Notes under the pieces: generated by a model
Told to the model about the DNA's origin: nothing
Seen by the model: the letters and a program-made list of their open reading frames with translations, nothing else
The model's database searches: none
Program-made: the position numbers and the translations under genes
DNA from: Bacillota bacterium
Lineage (GTDB): Bacteria; Bacillota; Clostridia; Acetivibrionales; DTU013
Length of the DNA stretch: 64,000 nucleotides
NCBI GenBank assembly: GCA_023409735.1
Contig: JAEYRB010000032.1
Coordinates: 62,001-126,000, forward strand
Reading direction: 5' to 3'
Shown here: one piece after another, positions 9,433 to 18,184 of the stretch
How the letters are laid out: every line of letters begins with the position of its first letter
How positions within the stretch are numbered: position 1 is the stretch's first letter

Positions 9433-9983
9433 AGCTTACCTCCCGACATTTTAATCTTTATAGCAATTGATTTACTAAAATAAGCGGTTGTTCTTATTTG
9501 TTGCTTACATTATATTATTTTGCAGTAGCAATATCAATGTCAGGAGCATTTATTATGCATGGCAAATACATGGCTGTCGTCAGGCATCTCAAAATCATCA
9601 GAAAATGAGCAAAATTTCAGGTAGGGAACAAAATATTTGGTATTATATGGTAATTATAATGAAGTTTCTCAATATTTCAGCAGTTTTTATTGTTAATATT
9701 CCATATACTTAGAGACTAAAGTGCACCAAAGTTGAAAATCTGCACGAATTTAAGGGGTATTTTTGACTAAACGTCCCTAAGTAGTATTTTTGCACAAAAA
9801 TCGTTATTTTTACTCTTTCCAAAACAAAATAAAAGAAACCTGCTTCATAGGAAATGTGGGTGGAGCGTGGAGCGTGACTGCAAATAAATGCAATACGCTC
9901 ACTAATCCACATTCATTTCATACCGCAGGTGATTATATCAAATTTATTTACCACGGTGTGCACTGTCAGCGCTTTAACACAGT
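9433..9983. other. Intergenic region, about 550 bp
   Basis: This stretch lies between the promoter end of the CPBP gene and the 3' end of ypeB. Short frames exist on both strands, but none has a ribosome-binding site or protein-like composition. I see no strong terminator, tRNA or repeat in it. Confidence 0.4.
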
Positions 9984-11375
9984 CTACATTGTTAGCACTC
10001 CGTCAGGAGTATTTATGATCATCAAAATATCCTCTTCATTGCCCGTTTCGGCATTGATGTAAACTAAATAATCATTGCCGTCAAGCTTTCCTTTAAATTC
10101 ATAGCAATACAATTCCTTCTTGTAATTAGTAGGAATTATCGCCATTCCCGAGCTGCTCACCTGAAGATTCTTATTAATTTTACTTCTTGCATCCTCCAGT
10201 GTTATTTTGGGCTCCACTATACTGCGTTTAACATGGTTGGTCCAATAATTCTTTGCCTCCATACCCACAACATCGCCTGTGTCCAGTGCCACCTTAAGCT
10301 TTATAAGGTCAGGATATATAACAACATTGTCCTCATAACAAGCATAGCTGATAGTAGCAACATTTCCCTGTGTCATAAAATAGGTATCCTTCATATTTTC
10401 AAAGCCCTTTTGCTTAAGGAAAGCAGCACCTGCCTGTTTTGCCTCATCCATGTTAATGCTGACCTCACCCACAGCTCTGTTATATAGCATCCAGACAATA
10501 TGCCCACCTTTTTGTGATACACCTATATTTACGAGAATGTCTTTACTGTCATTCTTCATGGCAACATTAAAGCTATAGGTATTTATCGGTCCTCCGTCAC
10601 TTTTTCCTGCATCGATAATATTCTGCACCCTGTCTGCCCCAAGAAAGTCTTTTACATTTTCTCTTGCCTGCTCAATAGTAACATCCTCACCTGTAAGGCC
10701 TCTTGCCTCCATAGTGGACATATGATCAGAAAATGGCCCGTCATATATAAGCGTTGGGTAGTCCTGAAATGTAGTGTCGAGATCTTGAATCTTCCCCATG
10801 GCTTCAGATGTAGTTGTTTTACTAAACAGCTTAGTTCCCTTGTCAGCCAGCTCGCCCCATTTTATTTGTCCGCTCACAATGTCGCCCTGCAGCTTATTAA
10901 GGCTATCATTGAGAGAGACAGAATACTTATACATACGCCTAACTGTTTCGTACTGCTTGTCCGTAATCTTCGTACCCCTGATGTTCTGATTGTCAAGAGT
11001 AAGACTTAGATCACCCACCTGAGTTAGGAACTTAGATGTGTTTGCCAGGACAGGCTGCGTAACAGGAAGCTGTCCAAGATTCGTCTGCGCCAGGTTAGCC
11101 TGTCTCCATGCCTCCTGCAGTGTCATAGCTGTCTTATCGGCAGATGCACTTATTGTGGATTTTGCTAAAAGCGTCTCCACATTCTTGATGTATCCGACCA
11201 TATCAAAGAATGCTCTGTTGTACTGATCGTCCAGCTCCTGCCTAATGTCTTCCGCATAATTGCGCTCATAGATGCCCCACACAGTAAGTGCTGCAATTAT
11301 CATGAGTGCAACACCATATCCCCATCTGATCCTTCTCTTCCTTTTCCTTTCATCATTTCTTTCTTCAACATTCAT
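9984..11375 (-). CDS. ypeB: Germination protein YpeB
   Basis: In Bacillus, YpeB is needed to place and stabilise the cortex-lytic enzyme SleB in the spore. This protein has 463 residues: a short basic start, one transmembrane segment (about residues 20-38, ALMIIAALTVWGIYE), a long helical extracytoplasmic part, and repeated PepSY-type domains from about residue 230 to the end (DVTIEQARENVKDFL, SINMDEAKQAGAAFL, ITLEDARSKINKNL). The start is the ATG at 11375, eight bases after GGAGG. The longer frame to 11411 lacks a site. SleB is normally encoded next to it but is not present here, so SleB must lie elsewhere or be replaced. Confidence 0.9.
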   Translation of the reverse strand: MNVEERNDERKRKRRIRWGYGVALMIIAALTVWGIYERNYAEDIRQELDDQYNRAFFDMVGYIKNVETLLAKSTISASADKTAMTLQEAWRQANLAQTNLGQLPVTQPVLANTSKFLTQVGDLSLTLDNQNIRGTKITDKQYETVRRMYKYSVSLNDSLNKLQGDIVSGQIKWGELADKGTKLFSKTTTSEAMGKIQDLDTTFQDYPTLIYDGPFSDHMSTMEARGLTGEDVTIEQARENVKDFLGADRVQNIIDAGKSDGGPINTYSFNVAMKNDSKDILVNIGVSQKGGHIVWMLYNRAVGEVSINMDEAKQAGAAFLKQKGFENMKDTYFMTQGNVATISYACYEDNVVIYPDLIKLKVALDTGDVVGMEAKNYWTNHVKRSIVEPKITLEDARSKINKNLQVSSSGMAIIPTNYKKELYCYEFKGKLDGNDYLVYINAETGNEEDILMIINTPDGVLTM

Positions 11376-11716
11376 AATTATTCCTCCTGCTCTTAATAAT
11401 GTTTGACCCATTTTATAGTTTTCACACTAGCTCTTATTCAAATTATGAATAAACTCCAGATCCACTTAAGTAATCTCAGCATACAACATATAGCAGCAAT
11501 ACTTGCCCCACATACATTGATAAATAAAAAGCTGCAATAGTATTTTCTTCATACAGCAAAAAAATATTCCAAATATAAATACAATATGAGCAACAAAAGA
11601 GTTTCACTATGTGAAAAAGCTCAGGAGTAACTGCCGCTTCATAAATGGATCGTTTGACCGGCAGTAGAAGCCAGAGCAGAAACAGAGGAGAAAAAAATAT
11701 AATATGAATATTAAAA
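11376..11716. other. Intergenic region between hcp terminator and ypeB start
   Basis: About 340 bp without a supported gene. It should hold the ypeB promoter. A 7-bp inverted pair (ACTGCCG and CGGCAGT, around 11630-11665) is visible but has a long loop and may be chance. Confidence 0.35.
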
Positions 11717-11744
11717 CCCCCACTATATGTATTAATAGTGGGGG
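11717..11744 (-). terminator. Rho-independent terminator of hcp
   Basis: A perfect 10-bp stem (CCCCCACTAT with ATAGTGGGGG) closes an eight-base loop 16 bases after the hcp stop. On the minus strand it is followed by TTTTAATATT, a modest T-run. Confidence 0.85.
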
Positions 11745-11759
11745 CAAAAAGACTATACA

Positions 11760-13361
11760 TTATCCCAGAAGCTTCTTTAAATCATCTTCTGGAGTACTAA
11801 TGGGAGCGATATTATACTTCTCAACGAGGAAGCTTAATACATTCGGAGAAATAAACGCGGGCAGCGAAGGACCAAGAAGAATATTCCTGATGCCAAGGTG
11901 CAGGAGAGTCAGAAGGATACATACTGCCTTTTGTTCATACCATGAAAGCACCATAGAGAGCGGCAGGTCATTGACGCCGCAATCAAACGCTCCGGCAAGA
12001 GCGATTGCCACCTTAATGGCACTGTATGCATCATTGCATTGGCCCATATCCATCACTCGCGGTAAGCCTCCGATCGTTCCGAGATCCAGGTCATTGAAGC
12101 GGTATTTACCGCAGGCCAGAGTTAAAATGATGCTGTCAGCGGGGGTCTGCTTTACAAAATCAGTATAATAATTGCGTCCCGGCTTTGCGCCATCACAGCC
12201 GCCAACAAGGAAGAAGTGACGAATGGCCCCAGTTTTTACTGCATCGATGACCTTATCGGTGACAGACAGAACCGTACCATGGGCAAAGCCCGTTATAACC
12301 TTATCGCCACCATTGATGCCAACCAACCTCACATCCTCCGAATAACCACCGAGTGCAAGCGCCTTTTCAATTACAGGCGTGAAGTCCTTATTATCACCAA
12401 TATGTATAATTTCAGGGTAGGATACAACCTCGGTGGTGAATACACGATCTGCATAACTCGCTTTTGGCGGCATCAGACAGTTCGTAGTAAACAGGATGGG
12501 CGCAGGGATGTCAGCAAATTCCTTCTGCTGGTTTTGCCAAGCCGTACCGAAGTTACCCTTGAGGTGTGGATACTTCTTAAGCTCAGGATAACCGTGCGCC
12601 GGAAGCATTTCACCATGCGTATATACATTGATACCTTTTCCCTTAGTTTGTTCAAGCAGCTGCTTGAGATCATAGAGGTCATGGCCGGATATTACAATGA
12701 ACGGGCCTCTTTCTATTGTCAGTGGAACCTCGGTAGGCACGGGATTACCATAAGTCGCTGTGTTAGCCTTATCCAACAGTGCCATGCACTTGAGATTGAC
12801 TTCCCCGACCTCCAATACAATGGGCAGAAGCTCATCCATGCCCCAACTGTCCATACCAATAGCTAAAAGCGCTTTGTACAAAAATCTGCTGATTTCTGCA
12901 TCTGCATACCCGAGGACAGCAGCGTGGTAAGCATAAGCAGCCATACCGCGAATGCCAAAAAGGATCAGCGATTTTAAAGAACGGATGTCCTCATCAGCAT
13001 TCCACAGCTTATTCATATCATAATCATTATTTCTGCTGCATACGGAGGCACAATCACAACAACGAGGTATGAGCCTATCCTTTTCAGAATTAATGCGCTC
13101 AATAAGTGAAGAGATGGTCACATTATTGAAATTCACATTGGTGATAGTGGTGAACAGGCCTTCCAGTACCAGCCTATCTGTTTTCGTTGTAACCTTATCC
13201 TCATTTCCCTCAACTGAGCGGGCAAGGCCAATTAAAGCACCCGTCAGTTTATCCTGAAGTCCCGCGGTATCAGATTTTTTGCCGCACACTCCCGCAGCAC
13301 CTGTACAGCCCTTGCTGCCGGCTGTCTGTTCACACTGGAAGCAAAACATTTTGTTTTCCAT
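11760..13361 (-). CDS. hcp: Hybrid-cluster protein (hydroxylamine reductase)
   Basis: Hcp carries a [4Fe-4S] cluster and a hybrid Fe-S-O cluster. It reduces hydroxylamine in vitro and acts as a nitric oxide reductase or S-nitrosylase in anaerobes. The N-terminal cluster ligands are C-x2-C-x8-C-x6-C (CFQCEQTAGSKGC then GVCG). The core shows HGEMLPAHGYP, NCLMPPKASY, GGCDGAKPGR and ACGKYRFN, all family landmarks around the hybrid cluster. At 533 residues it has the normal length. The ATG at 13361 has AGGAGG eight bases upstream; an ATG two codons earlier is too close to the site. It follows the ferredoxin gene by 25 bases, so the two form an operon. The divergent Crp/Fnr gene is the likely regulator. 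Confidence 0.96.
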   Translation of the reverse strand: MENKMFCFQCEQTAGSKGCTGAAGVCGKKSDTAGLQDKLTGALIGLARSVEGNEDKVTTKTDRLVLEGLFTTITNVNFNNVTISSLIERINSEKDRLIPRCCDCASVCSRNNDYDMNKLWNADEDIRSLKSLILFGIRGMAAYAYHAAVLGYADAEISRFLYKALLAIGMDSWGMDELLPIVLEVGEVNLKCMALLDKANTATYGNPVPTEVPLTIERGPFIVISGHDLYDLKQLLEQTKGKGINVYTHGEMLPAHGYPELKKYPHLKGNFGTAWQNQQKEFADIPAPILFTTNCLMPPKASYADRVFTTEVVSYPEIIHIGDNKDFTPVIEKALALGGYSEDVRLVGINGGDKVITGFAHGTVLSVTDKVIDAVKTGAIRHFFLVGGCDGAKPGRNYYTDFVKQTPADSIILTLACGKYRFNDLDLGTIGGLPRVMDMGQCNDAYSAIKVAIALAGAFDCGVNDLPLSMVLSWYEQKAVCILLTLLHLGIRNILLGPSLPAFISPNVLSFLVEKYNIAPISTPEDDLKKLLG

Positions 13362-13386
13362 GATCATTTCCTCCTGCCATTTTATT

Positions 13387-14079
13387 TTATTCCAAAATTT
13401 TACCATCCGTCGAAATAGTAACAACTCTCCAAGGGATAAATTTCCCGCTGGCCTTTAATGCTTTAACCGCTGCATTTTCCAGACCTCCGCAGCAGGGTAC
13501 CTCCATGCGGACAATGGTCACACTCTTGATATCGTTACCAGCAATGATATGTGCCAACTTCTCTGAATAATCACCCTCATCCAGCTTCGGGCATCCAATC
13601 AGAGTGACTCGGTTGCGGATAAACTCATTGTGGAAGTTGCCATAGGCATATGCTGTGCAGTCGGCAGCGATCAGCAGATTTGCACCGTCAAAATATGGGG
13701 CGTTGACAGGCACAAGCTTTATCTGTACCGGCCATTGCGAGAGCTGACTTTCAGCCTTTACAGCCGTGCTGTAGCCATGATCACGCAATATAGCCTTTGA
13801 CTGCGTTCCCGGACATCCACAGGGTAGCTTCCCTCCTTTTTTCTTCTCCTTTGCCTGAAGGACGGCAGCTTCGTTATAGGCCGGAGCTTCCCTCTCTTCA
13901 AAAGAAATAGCATCAGTAGGGCAAGCCGGTAGGCAATCACCGAGCCCGTCACAGTAGTCCTCACGCATCAGCCTTGCTTTACCGCTTACCATTTCTATAG
14001 CACCCTCATGACAGGCATCAGCACAGGCTCCGCAACCATTACATTTCTCTTCATCAATTTTTATAATTTTTCTTATCAT
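13387..14079 (-). CDS. Ferredoxin-domain protein, likely electron donor to Hcp
   Basis: The 230-residue protein starts with a ferredoxin domain. The first cluster motif is canonical (CNGCGACADACHEG, residues 13-26). The second is irregular (CDGLGDCLPACP), with a longer gap between its first two cysteines. After a lysine-rich linker comes CGCPG, then a domain ending in VPCCGGLENAAVKALK. This architecture is a common neighbour of hcp in anaerobes and probably passes electrons to Hcp. It is the first gene of the fd-hcp operon, with AGGAGG before its ATG. It is not the NADH-oxidoreductase Hcr of enterobacteria. Confidence 0.88.
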   Translation of the reverse strand: MIRKIIKIDEEKCNGCGACADACHEGAIEMVSGKARLMREDYCDGLGDCLPACPTDAISFEEREAPAYNEAAVLQAKEKKKGGKLPCGCPGTQSKAILRDHGYSTAVKAESQLSQWPVQIKLVPVNAPYFDGANLLIAADCTAYAYGNFHNEFIRNRVTLIGCPKLDEGDYSEKLAHIIAGNDIKSVTIVRMEVPCCGGLENAAVKALKASGKFIPWRVVTISTDGKILE

Positions 14080-14212
14080 ATATATATCCTCCTGTTACTG
14101 GCCATTTGCGCTATTTCATATTTAGCTCCACAGTATAACAATATATTGCTGCAGAATTTCTTTAGGGTAACACCACAAATGGCTTATTATTAAGTACTTT
14201 AGTATTAATTAC

Positions 14213-14241
14213 TTGACCTTACAGATTTAGTATAGTAGAAT
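14213..14241 (+). promoter_or_regulatory. SigA-type promoter of the Crp/Fnr gene
   Basis: TTGACC at 14213-14218 and TAGAAT at 14236-14241 are separated by exactly 17 bases, giving a start near 14248 and a 5' leader of about 38 bases. The assignment rests on sequence only. Confidence 0.7.
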
Positions 14242-14255
14242 GAGCTCGGTAAGTA

Positions 14256-14271
14256 TGTTGAATTTTCAACA
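14256..14271. promoter_or_regulatory. Palindromic operator candidate for the Crp/Fnr protein
   Basis: TGTTGAATTTTCAACA is an almost perfect 16-bp palindrome (TGTTGA-N4-TCAACA), the size and symmetry of a Crp/Fnr-family site. It lies just downstream of the predicted transcription start of the regulator, where a bound protein would block elongation, so autorepression is likely. Whether it also acts on the divergent fd-hcp operon about 180 bp away is unknown. Confidence 0.65.
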
Positions 14272-14285
14272 AACAGAGGTTTTTT

Positions 14286-14945
14286 ATGAAAGAATCTTTT
14301 GATATTTTGAAAAAGTGTCCATTATTCAGCGGTATTTCCGAAGAAAGCCTCATATATGTACTTGGATGTCTTGGAGCAAGAATCGAAACCTATGAAAAGG
14401 ATACGGTCATTCTTACAGAGGGTGATCCTGCTAAGTATCTTGGTATAATTCTTTCCGGTGAAGCACAGATCGTCAGGATAGACTATTATGGTAACCGAAG
14501 TATTGTTGCATACGTTGATCCACCGCAAATATTTGGAGAATCCTCTGCCTACTCAAGTATAGAGATCCTGCCGGTGAGTGTTATTGCCTCTGCACGCACA
14601 AGGGCTATGCTGATTGAAGCCAGGAAAATCACAATGTCCTGCAGCAACGCCTGCAGCTTTCACTCTCAGATGATTCTCAATCTTTTAAAAGTCGTCGCAG
14701 ACAAAAATCTTGTTTTCCATCAGAAATTAGAGATCACCTCCAAGCGCAGTACAAGAGAGAAATTAATGACCTATCTTCTCCAGCAGGCTAAGAAAAATAA
14801 CAGTAATAATTTTGTTGTACCATATGACAGGCAGGAGCTTGCAGATTACCTTGAGGTGGAAAGAAGCGGCCTATCTGCCGAGATTAGTAAGCTGCGTTCA
14901 GATGGAGTTCTTCTTTGCCACAAAAGCGAATTCACTTTACTTTGA
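14286..14945 (+). CDS. Crp/Fnr-family transcription regulator, HcpR-like
   Basis: The 219-residue protein has an N-terminal cyclic-nucleotide-binding fold (about residues 20-115, with ILSGEAQIVRIDYYGNRSIV and GESSAY) and a C-terminal winged helix (VPYDRQELADYLEVERSGLS, the recognition helix, then ISKLRSDGVLL). The cyclic-AMP arginine signature is not evident, and the cysteines (C11, C28, two near 120) do not form the Fnr iron-sulfur set. Because it diverges from the fd-hcp operon, the best reading is a regulator of the HcpR type that responds to nitrosative stress. A palindrome and promoter lie directly upstream. Confidence 0.85.
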   Translation: MKESFDILKKCPLFSGISEESLIYVLGCLGARIETYEKDTVILTEGDPAKYLGIILSGEAQIVRIDYYGNRSIVAYVDPPQIFGESSAYSSIEILPVSVIASARTRAMLIEARKITMSCSNACSFHSQMILNLLKVVADKNLVFHQKLEITSKRSTREKLMTYLLQQAKKNNSNNFVVPYDRQELADYLEVERSGLSAEISKLRSDGVLLCHKSEFTLL

Positions 14946-15057
14946 TGGCACAGTTAAAAACGAAGTATTAATAGTGTGTTAATTGAATTTTACTTAACAT
15001 CACACTGGAGCAAACTGCCCGTGGGTGATTCTAATATTGATGAAAACAGTCCATTTT

Positions 15058-16056
15058 TTAGTTAAATACTCTTCTTGCAGCTGTTACAATGCCATCATTA
15101 TTTCTTTCGCTCACTTTGCCAATGGTAACATATCCTGCCTTTCTGCCAGAGTATATATACTCACCGTTACCTGTGCATATTCCCACACAGCTTATTTCCG
15201 AATGCTCTATATCAAAAGACATAAACATGATATCTCCAGCCTTTGCCTCATTCGGATCGATCTCTACCCCGGAATTCATCTGCCCCTCAATAGTCCTTGG
15301 AAGATCAATGCCATTTATTCTGGCACATACATAAACAAGTCCAGGGGCATCTATTCCCATAAAGCTGAGTCCATTTAGCATATACCTGGTACCCTTGAGT
15401 CTGAGCGCAGTTGCAGCAAAATCTTCAGGATTCGTGACAGGAATTTTCTTATTCAGATCTACATGAATTATTCCACTGCTCTTGATCCAGCCTGTCCTGT
15501 TACCCGACAGGTATACCTCATATGCATCACCTGAGCTGTTGAACGCATAAAACTCAGAGCCCATTGGAACAATAGCCATCGTCGTTCCTTCCGAAATTCT
15601 TGAAGTTATGCTTTTTTCTTTACTGGTGACAATTATCCTATGGGTATATGACCGTCCGAAAATGCCTGAAACATCCTTATCTATGTATTTACTTTTTATC
15701 CAGCCTGTACTGCCGTCCACAGTTTTTACCCTTGCCCAGCCTGATTCAAGCTCCAGAATACTTACAGGCTGATTATACAAGGCCTGAGTAATCCTGTTGG
15801 ATTTTACATTAGAACTTTCATATATATCCACAGCAGTATCTGTAACTATTGCTGCATTTTCATCCATAGGTATCCCATATACATATCCTACGCTATCTGT
15901 CTGTTCTTGAGTATTTTCATATTCTTCTAAAGCGCCTGATGCTTCCTTCACTGCTTGGCTGCAGCCTGACATGCATACAATGCCTGCAGCCAGATAAACT
16001 GCCAAAGCTACCCTTCCTGCATTCTTTATTAATTTGTTCGTATGTAAATTTAACAT
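15058..16056 (-). CDS. Lipoprotein with SH3 domains and inactive NlpC/P60 domain
   Basis: The protein (332 residues) begins with a signal peptide and a lipobox (CMSGCSQ), so it should be anchored to the outer face of the membrane. Bacterial SH3-like segments follow (around residues 70-130, ending GWARVKTVDGSTGWIKSKYI, and a second near 150-205). The C-terminal 125 residues match NlpC/P60 in layout (LPRTIEGQ, AGDIMF, GNGEYIY), but the catalytic Cys is replaced: the usual DCSG reads DAPG (Ala near 237). The catalytic His in ISHVGI reads ISCVGI (Cys near 290). It is thus probably a wall-binding pseudoenzyme. The ATG at 16056 follows GGAG and starts one base after the stop of yhaN, suggesting coupled translation. 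Confidence 0.85.
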   Translation of the reverse strand: MLNLHTNKLIKNAGRVALAVYLAAGIVCMSGCSQAVKEASGALEEYENTQEQTDSVGYVYGIPMDENAAIVTDTAVDIYESSNVKSNRITQALYNQPVSILELESGWARVKTVDGSTGWIKSKYIDKDVSGIFGRSYTHRIIVTSKEKSITSRISEGTTMAIVPMGSEFYAFNSSGDAYEVYLSGNRTGWIKSSGIIHVDLNKKIPVTNPEDFAATALRLKGTRYMLNGLSFMGIDAPGLVYVCARINGIDLPRTIEGQMNSGVEIDPNEAKAGDIMFMSFDIEHSEISCVGICTGNGEYIYSGRKAGYVTIGKVSERNNDGIVTAARRVFN

Positions 16057-16057
16057 A

Positions 16058-18184
16058 TTAAAGCTCCACAAAATTCATATCATCGCCGCATATTTCTCTA
16101 GCAATTTCAATCTCCCTGCTTTTGCAGGTAAATATAAGGATTTGCCTATACTTGTATGTTCTACTTAAATACTCTAGCGTTAACCTTGTCCGTCTATCAT
16201 CAAACTGTGAAAATGCCTCATCCATAATAATCGGAAGGCTCTCTCCCCCTGCCGTTAACAAATCAGCCATTGCTAGCCTCAAAGCAAGATACATCTGATC
16301 CTCTATGGCACCGCTCAAGGAACCAATAGACTTTATGTCGCCATTTTCCGGAACAGCTACCCGCATGGAAAGCCTGTCATCGCCACGAAGGTCATTATAC
16401 CTTCCACCCGTAAGGCTTGACACTATAGCGGTTAACCTTGAATCAAGATCGGGTGTATAAGTGTTCTTAATTTCAAGTCCGGCTTCTTGAAGGACCTCCA
16501 TAGCAAGTCTTAGAGAATTACCCTTATATTTAAGATACGAGATTTTTTCCTTTACTGCAATAGTTTCTTCTTCCAAACGCTGTAGCTGATCACTATCATC
16601 GTCACAATTATTTAAAATACCTTCAAGATACTTCTCTTTCAATGCCGCGTTATTAAAGCTCTTATGTGCATTTTCCATCTCATATTGCCATGCCTTTTCA
16701 AGCTCCTCTATGCTTAGGTCATAAAATTCAGCTTCAAGCTCATCCGCTGCAAAATAATCTTTATACTTGCTTCCTGTGGCCGATGCACTGCTAATACCAT
16801 CTTCGCAGCTTGTTTCTGCGACGGTTGCATTAGGAACCTCCTCCTCAATGCTTGTACCTGTAGCTGTGGTACTATAGATGCTATCATCAAAGCTTTTGCC
16901 TAAAGCGGCAGCATTAGATATCCCCTCTTCAAGGCTCCTGCTTAGCTCATCAAGTCTATTCATCACATTTTTGAGCTCTTCACTGATAACCGCTTCATCA
17001 GCAGATAGCCCGTCTGAGGCGTCTTCGGCATATAGTGATGCAGCATTACCACCGGTAATTTGAACATTCCTTGTGTCTTTGCATACTCTGCTGTTATTAC
17101 CCTTTCGCAGAGCTAATATTCCAGCTATACCTGCCGATGCAGTTCCCAGGCAGCAGGCAGCAGTAAAAGGCCACAGATTTACTGATACGTCCTCCAAAAT
17201 TATATACACAAGCAATAACAAAAAAATCAGCATAGCAGCAAGACAAAGGATGGACATTTTAATAAATTTTTTATTACTGTTGTCATCTGGGTTCTTACTA
17301 TCACTATAACGATCAGTCGAAGCATAAGCTGAAAGCAGCATTCTTCTTTCCTTTATTTCACGGGCCGTCCGTTTCAGTTCGCTTTCACGCTTAAGATTTA
17401 TGTCAAGCTCTTTTCGTATCCTTATTAAACGCCCCACCTGCTCGAGATAATTTTTTTTAGCCTCCATACCCGCTTTGAAGCTGCGCAGCTTTGATAACTC
17501 ATCTCTTGTTGAGCTTGTCTTCTCCCGCCGCTCTCTGGTATCGGCATATTCGGACTCCAGCTGCTTCAATCTTGCCTCAAGCTTGTCTAAGGGTTGTGAT
17601 TTTGTCCTTCCCGTTCCTATGTTACTTTTCAAAGCGTCAAATAATGCTTTTTCAGCTTTTGCTATCGAGATATCCTCGAAGCCTGTAGTACTTGCATTTG
17701 CAAGACAGCTTGCCAAAGCTGAAGTATTGCTCTCGTCAAGTCTCATCTCCAGCTGTCTTATCAAAACTGTCCTTTCAAAGGTCTGCTCATCCATCCCCAG
17801 GTGTTTTAGAGCAAGCATTGGCAGCTTGTCCCTGCCAATATTAAAGCTGCCGATGATATTATTATAGTTCCTGTCAAATACTGCTACGGAGCCGTTTGAA
17901 AAATCGCGCTCAACCCTGTACTGACTGCCATTATCCAGGGTATATGTCATTGCACCTCCATACTGTCCACCCATCCAGGGTTCATACCTTTTGAGGCTCT
18001 GCATGAAGCCAGTTCCTGATTGCCTGCTGTTTTTAAGGCCGTAAAGCATAGATCTTATAAACCATTGCAGCGTTGTTTTACCCGCTTCATTTGACCCGTA
18101 TATTATGTTAATGCCCTTCCCGAAAACAAGAATGCGGCTGTTTATTTTTCCAAAGCCTTTTATCTCTAGCTTATCTATATGCAT
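16058..18184 (-). CDS. YhaN-like AAA ATPase (SbcC/Rad50-related)
   Basis: The 708-residue ATPase has a split nucleotide-binding domain. The Walker A motif GSNEAGKTT is at residues 30-38. The ABC signature (SLSGAIEDQMYLALRLA) and Walker B (LPIIMDEAFSQFD) lie near the C-terminus. Between them are charged helical stretches and two hydrophobic segments (about residues 310-360, LAAMLIFLLLLVYIILE and a second), so the protein is membrane-attached, as in the YhaN family and unlike soluble SbcC. It overlaps the phosphoesterase gene by ten bases; the two resemble the SbcD-SbcC nuclease pair. A role in DNA end processing near the membrane is inferred. A serine/alanine-rich stretch near 420-470 is low-complexity. 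Confidence 0.85.
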   Translation of the reverse strand: MHIDKLEIKGFGKINSRILVFGKGINIIYGSNEAGKTTLQWFIRSMLYGLKNSRQSGTGFMQSLKRYEPWMGGQYGGAMTYTLDNGSQYRVERDFSNGSVAVFDRNYNNIIGSFNIGRDKLPMLALKHLGMDEQTFERTVLIRQLEMRLDESNTSALASCLANASTTGFEDISIAKAEKALFDALKSNIGTGRTKSQPLDKLEARLKQLESEYADTRERREKTSSTRDELSKLRSFKAGMEAKKNYLEQVGRLIRIRKELDINLKRESELKRTAREIKERRMLLSAYASTDRYSDSKNPDDNSNKKFIKMSILCLAAMLIFLLLLVYIILEDVSVNLWPFTAACCLGTASAGIAGILALRKGNNSRVCKDTRNVQITGGNAASLYAEDASDGLSADEAVISEELKNVMNRLDELSRSLEEGISNAAALGKSFDDSIYSTTATGTSIEEEVPNATVAETSCEDGISSASATGSKYKDYFAADELEAEFYDLSIEELEKAWQYEMENAHKSFNNAALKEKYLEGILNNCDDDSDQLQRLEEETIAVKEKISYLKYKGNSLRLAMEVLQEAGLEIKNTYTPDLDSRLTAIVSSLTGGRYNDLRGDDRLSMRVAVPENGDIKSIGSLSGAIEDQMYLALRLAMADLLTAGGESLPIIMDEAFSQFDDRRTRLTLEYLSRTYKYRQILIFTCKSREIEIAREICGDDMNFVEL

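Noticed and set aside
9709..10062. Short frames on both strands near the ypeB 3' end
   Set aside because: They overlap each other and ypeB, and have no start signals.
12216..12866. Plus-strand frame of 216 codons inside hcp
   Set aside because: It is antisense to a highly conserved gene and its composition is not protein-like; a shadow frame.
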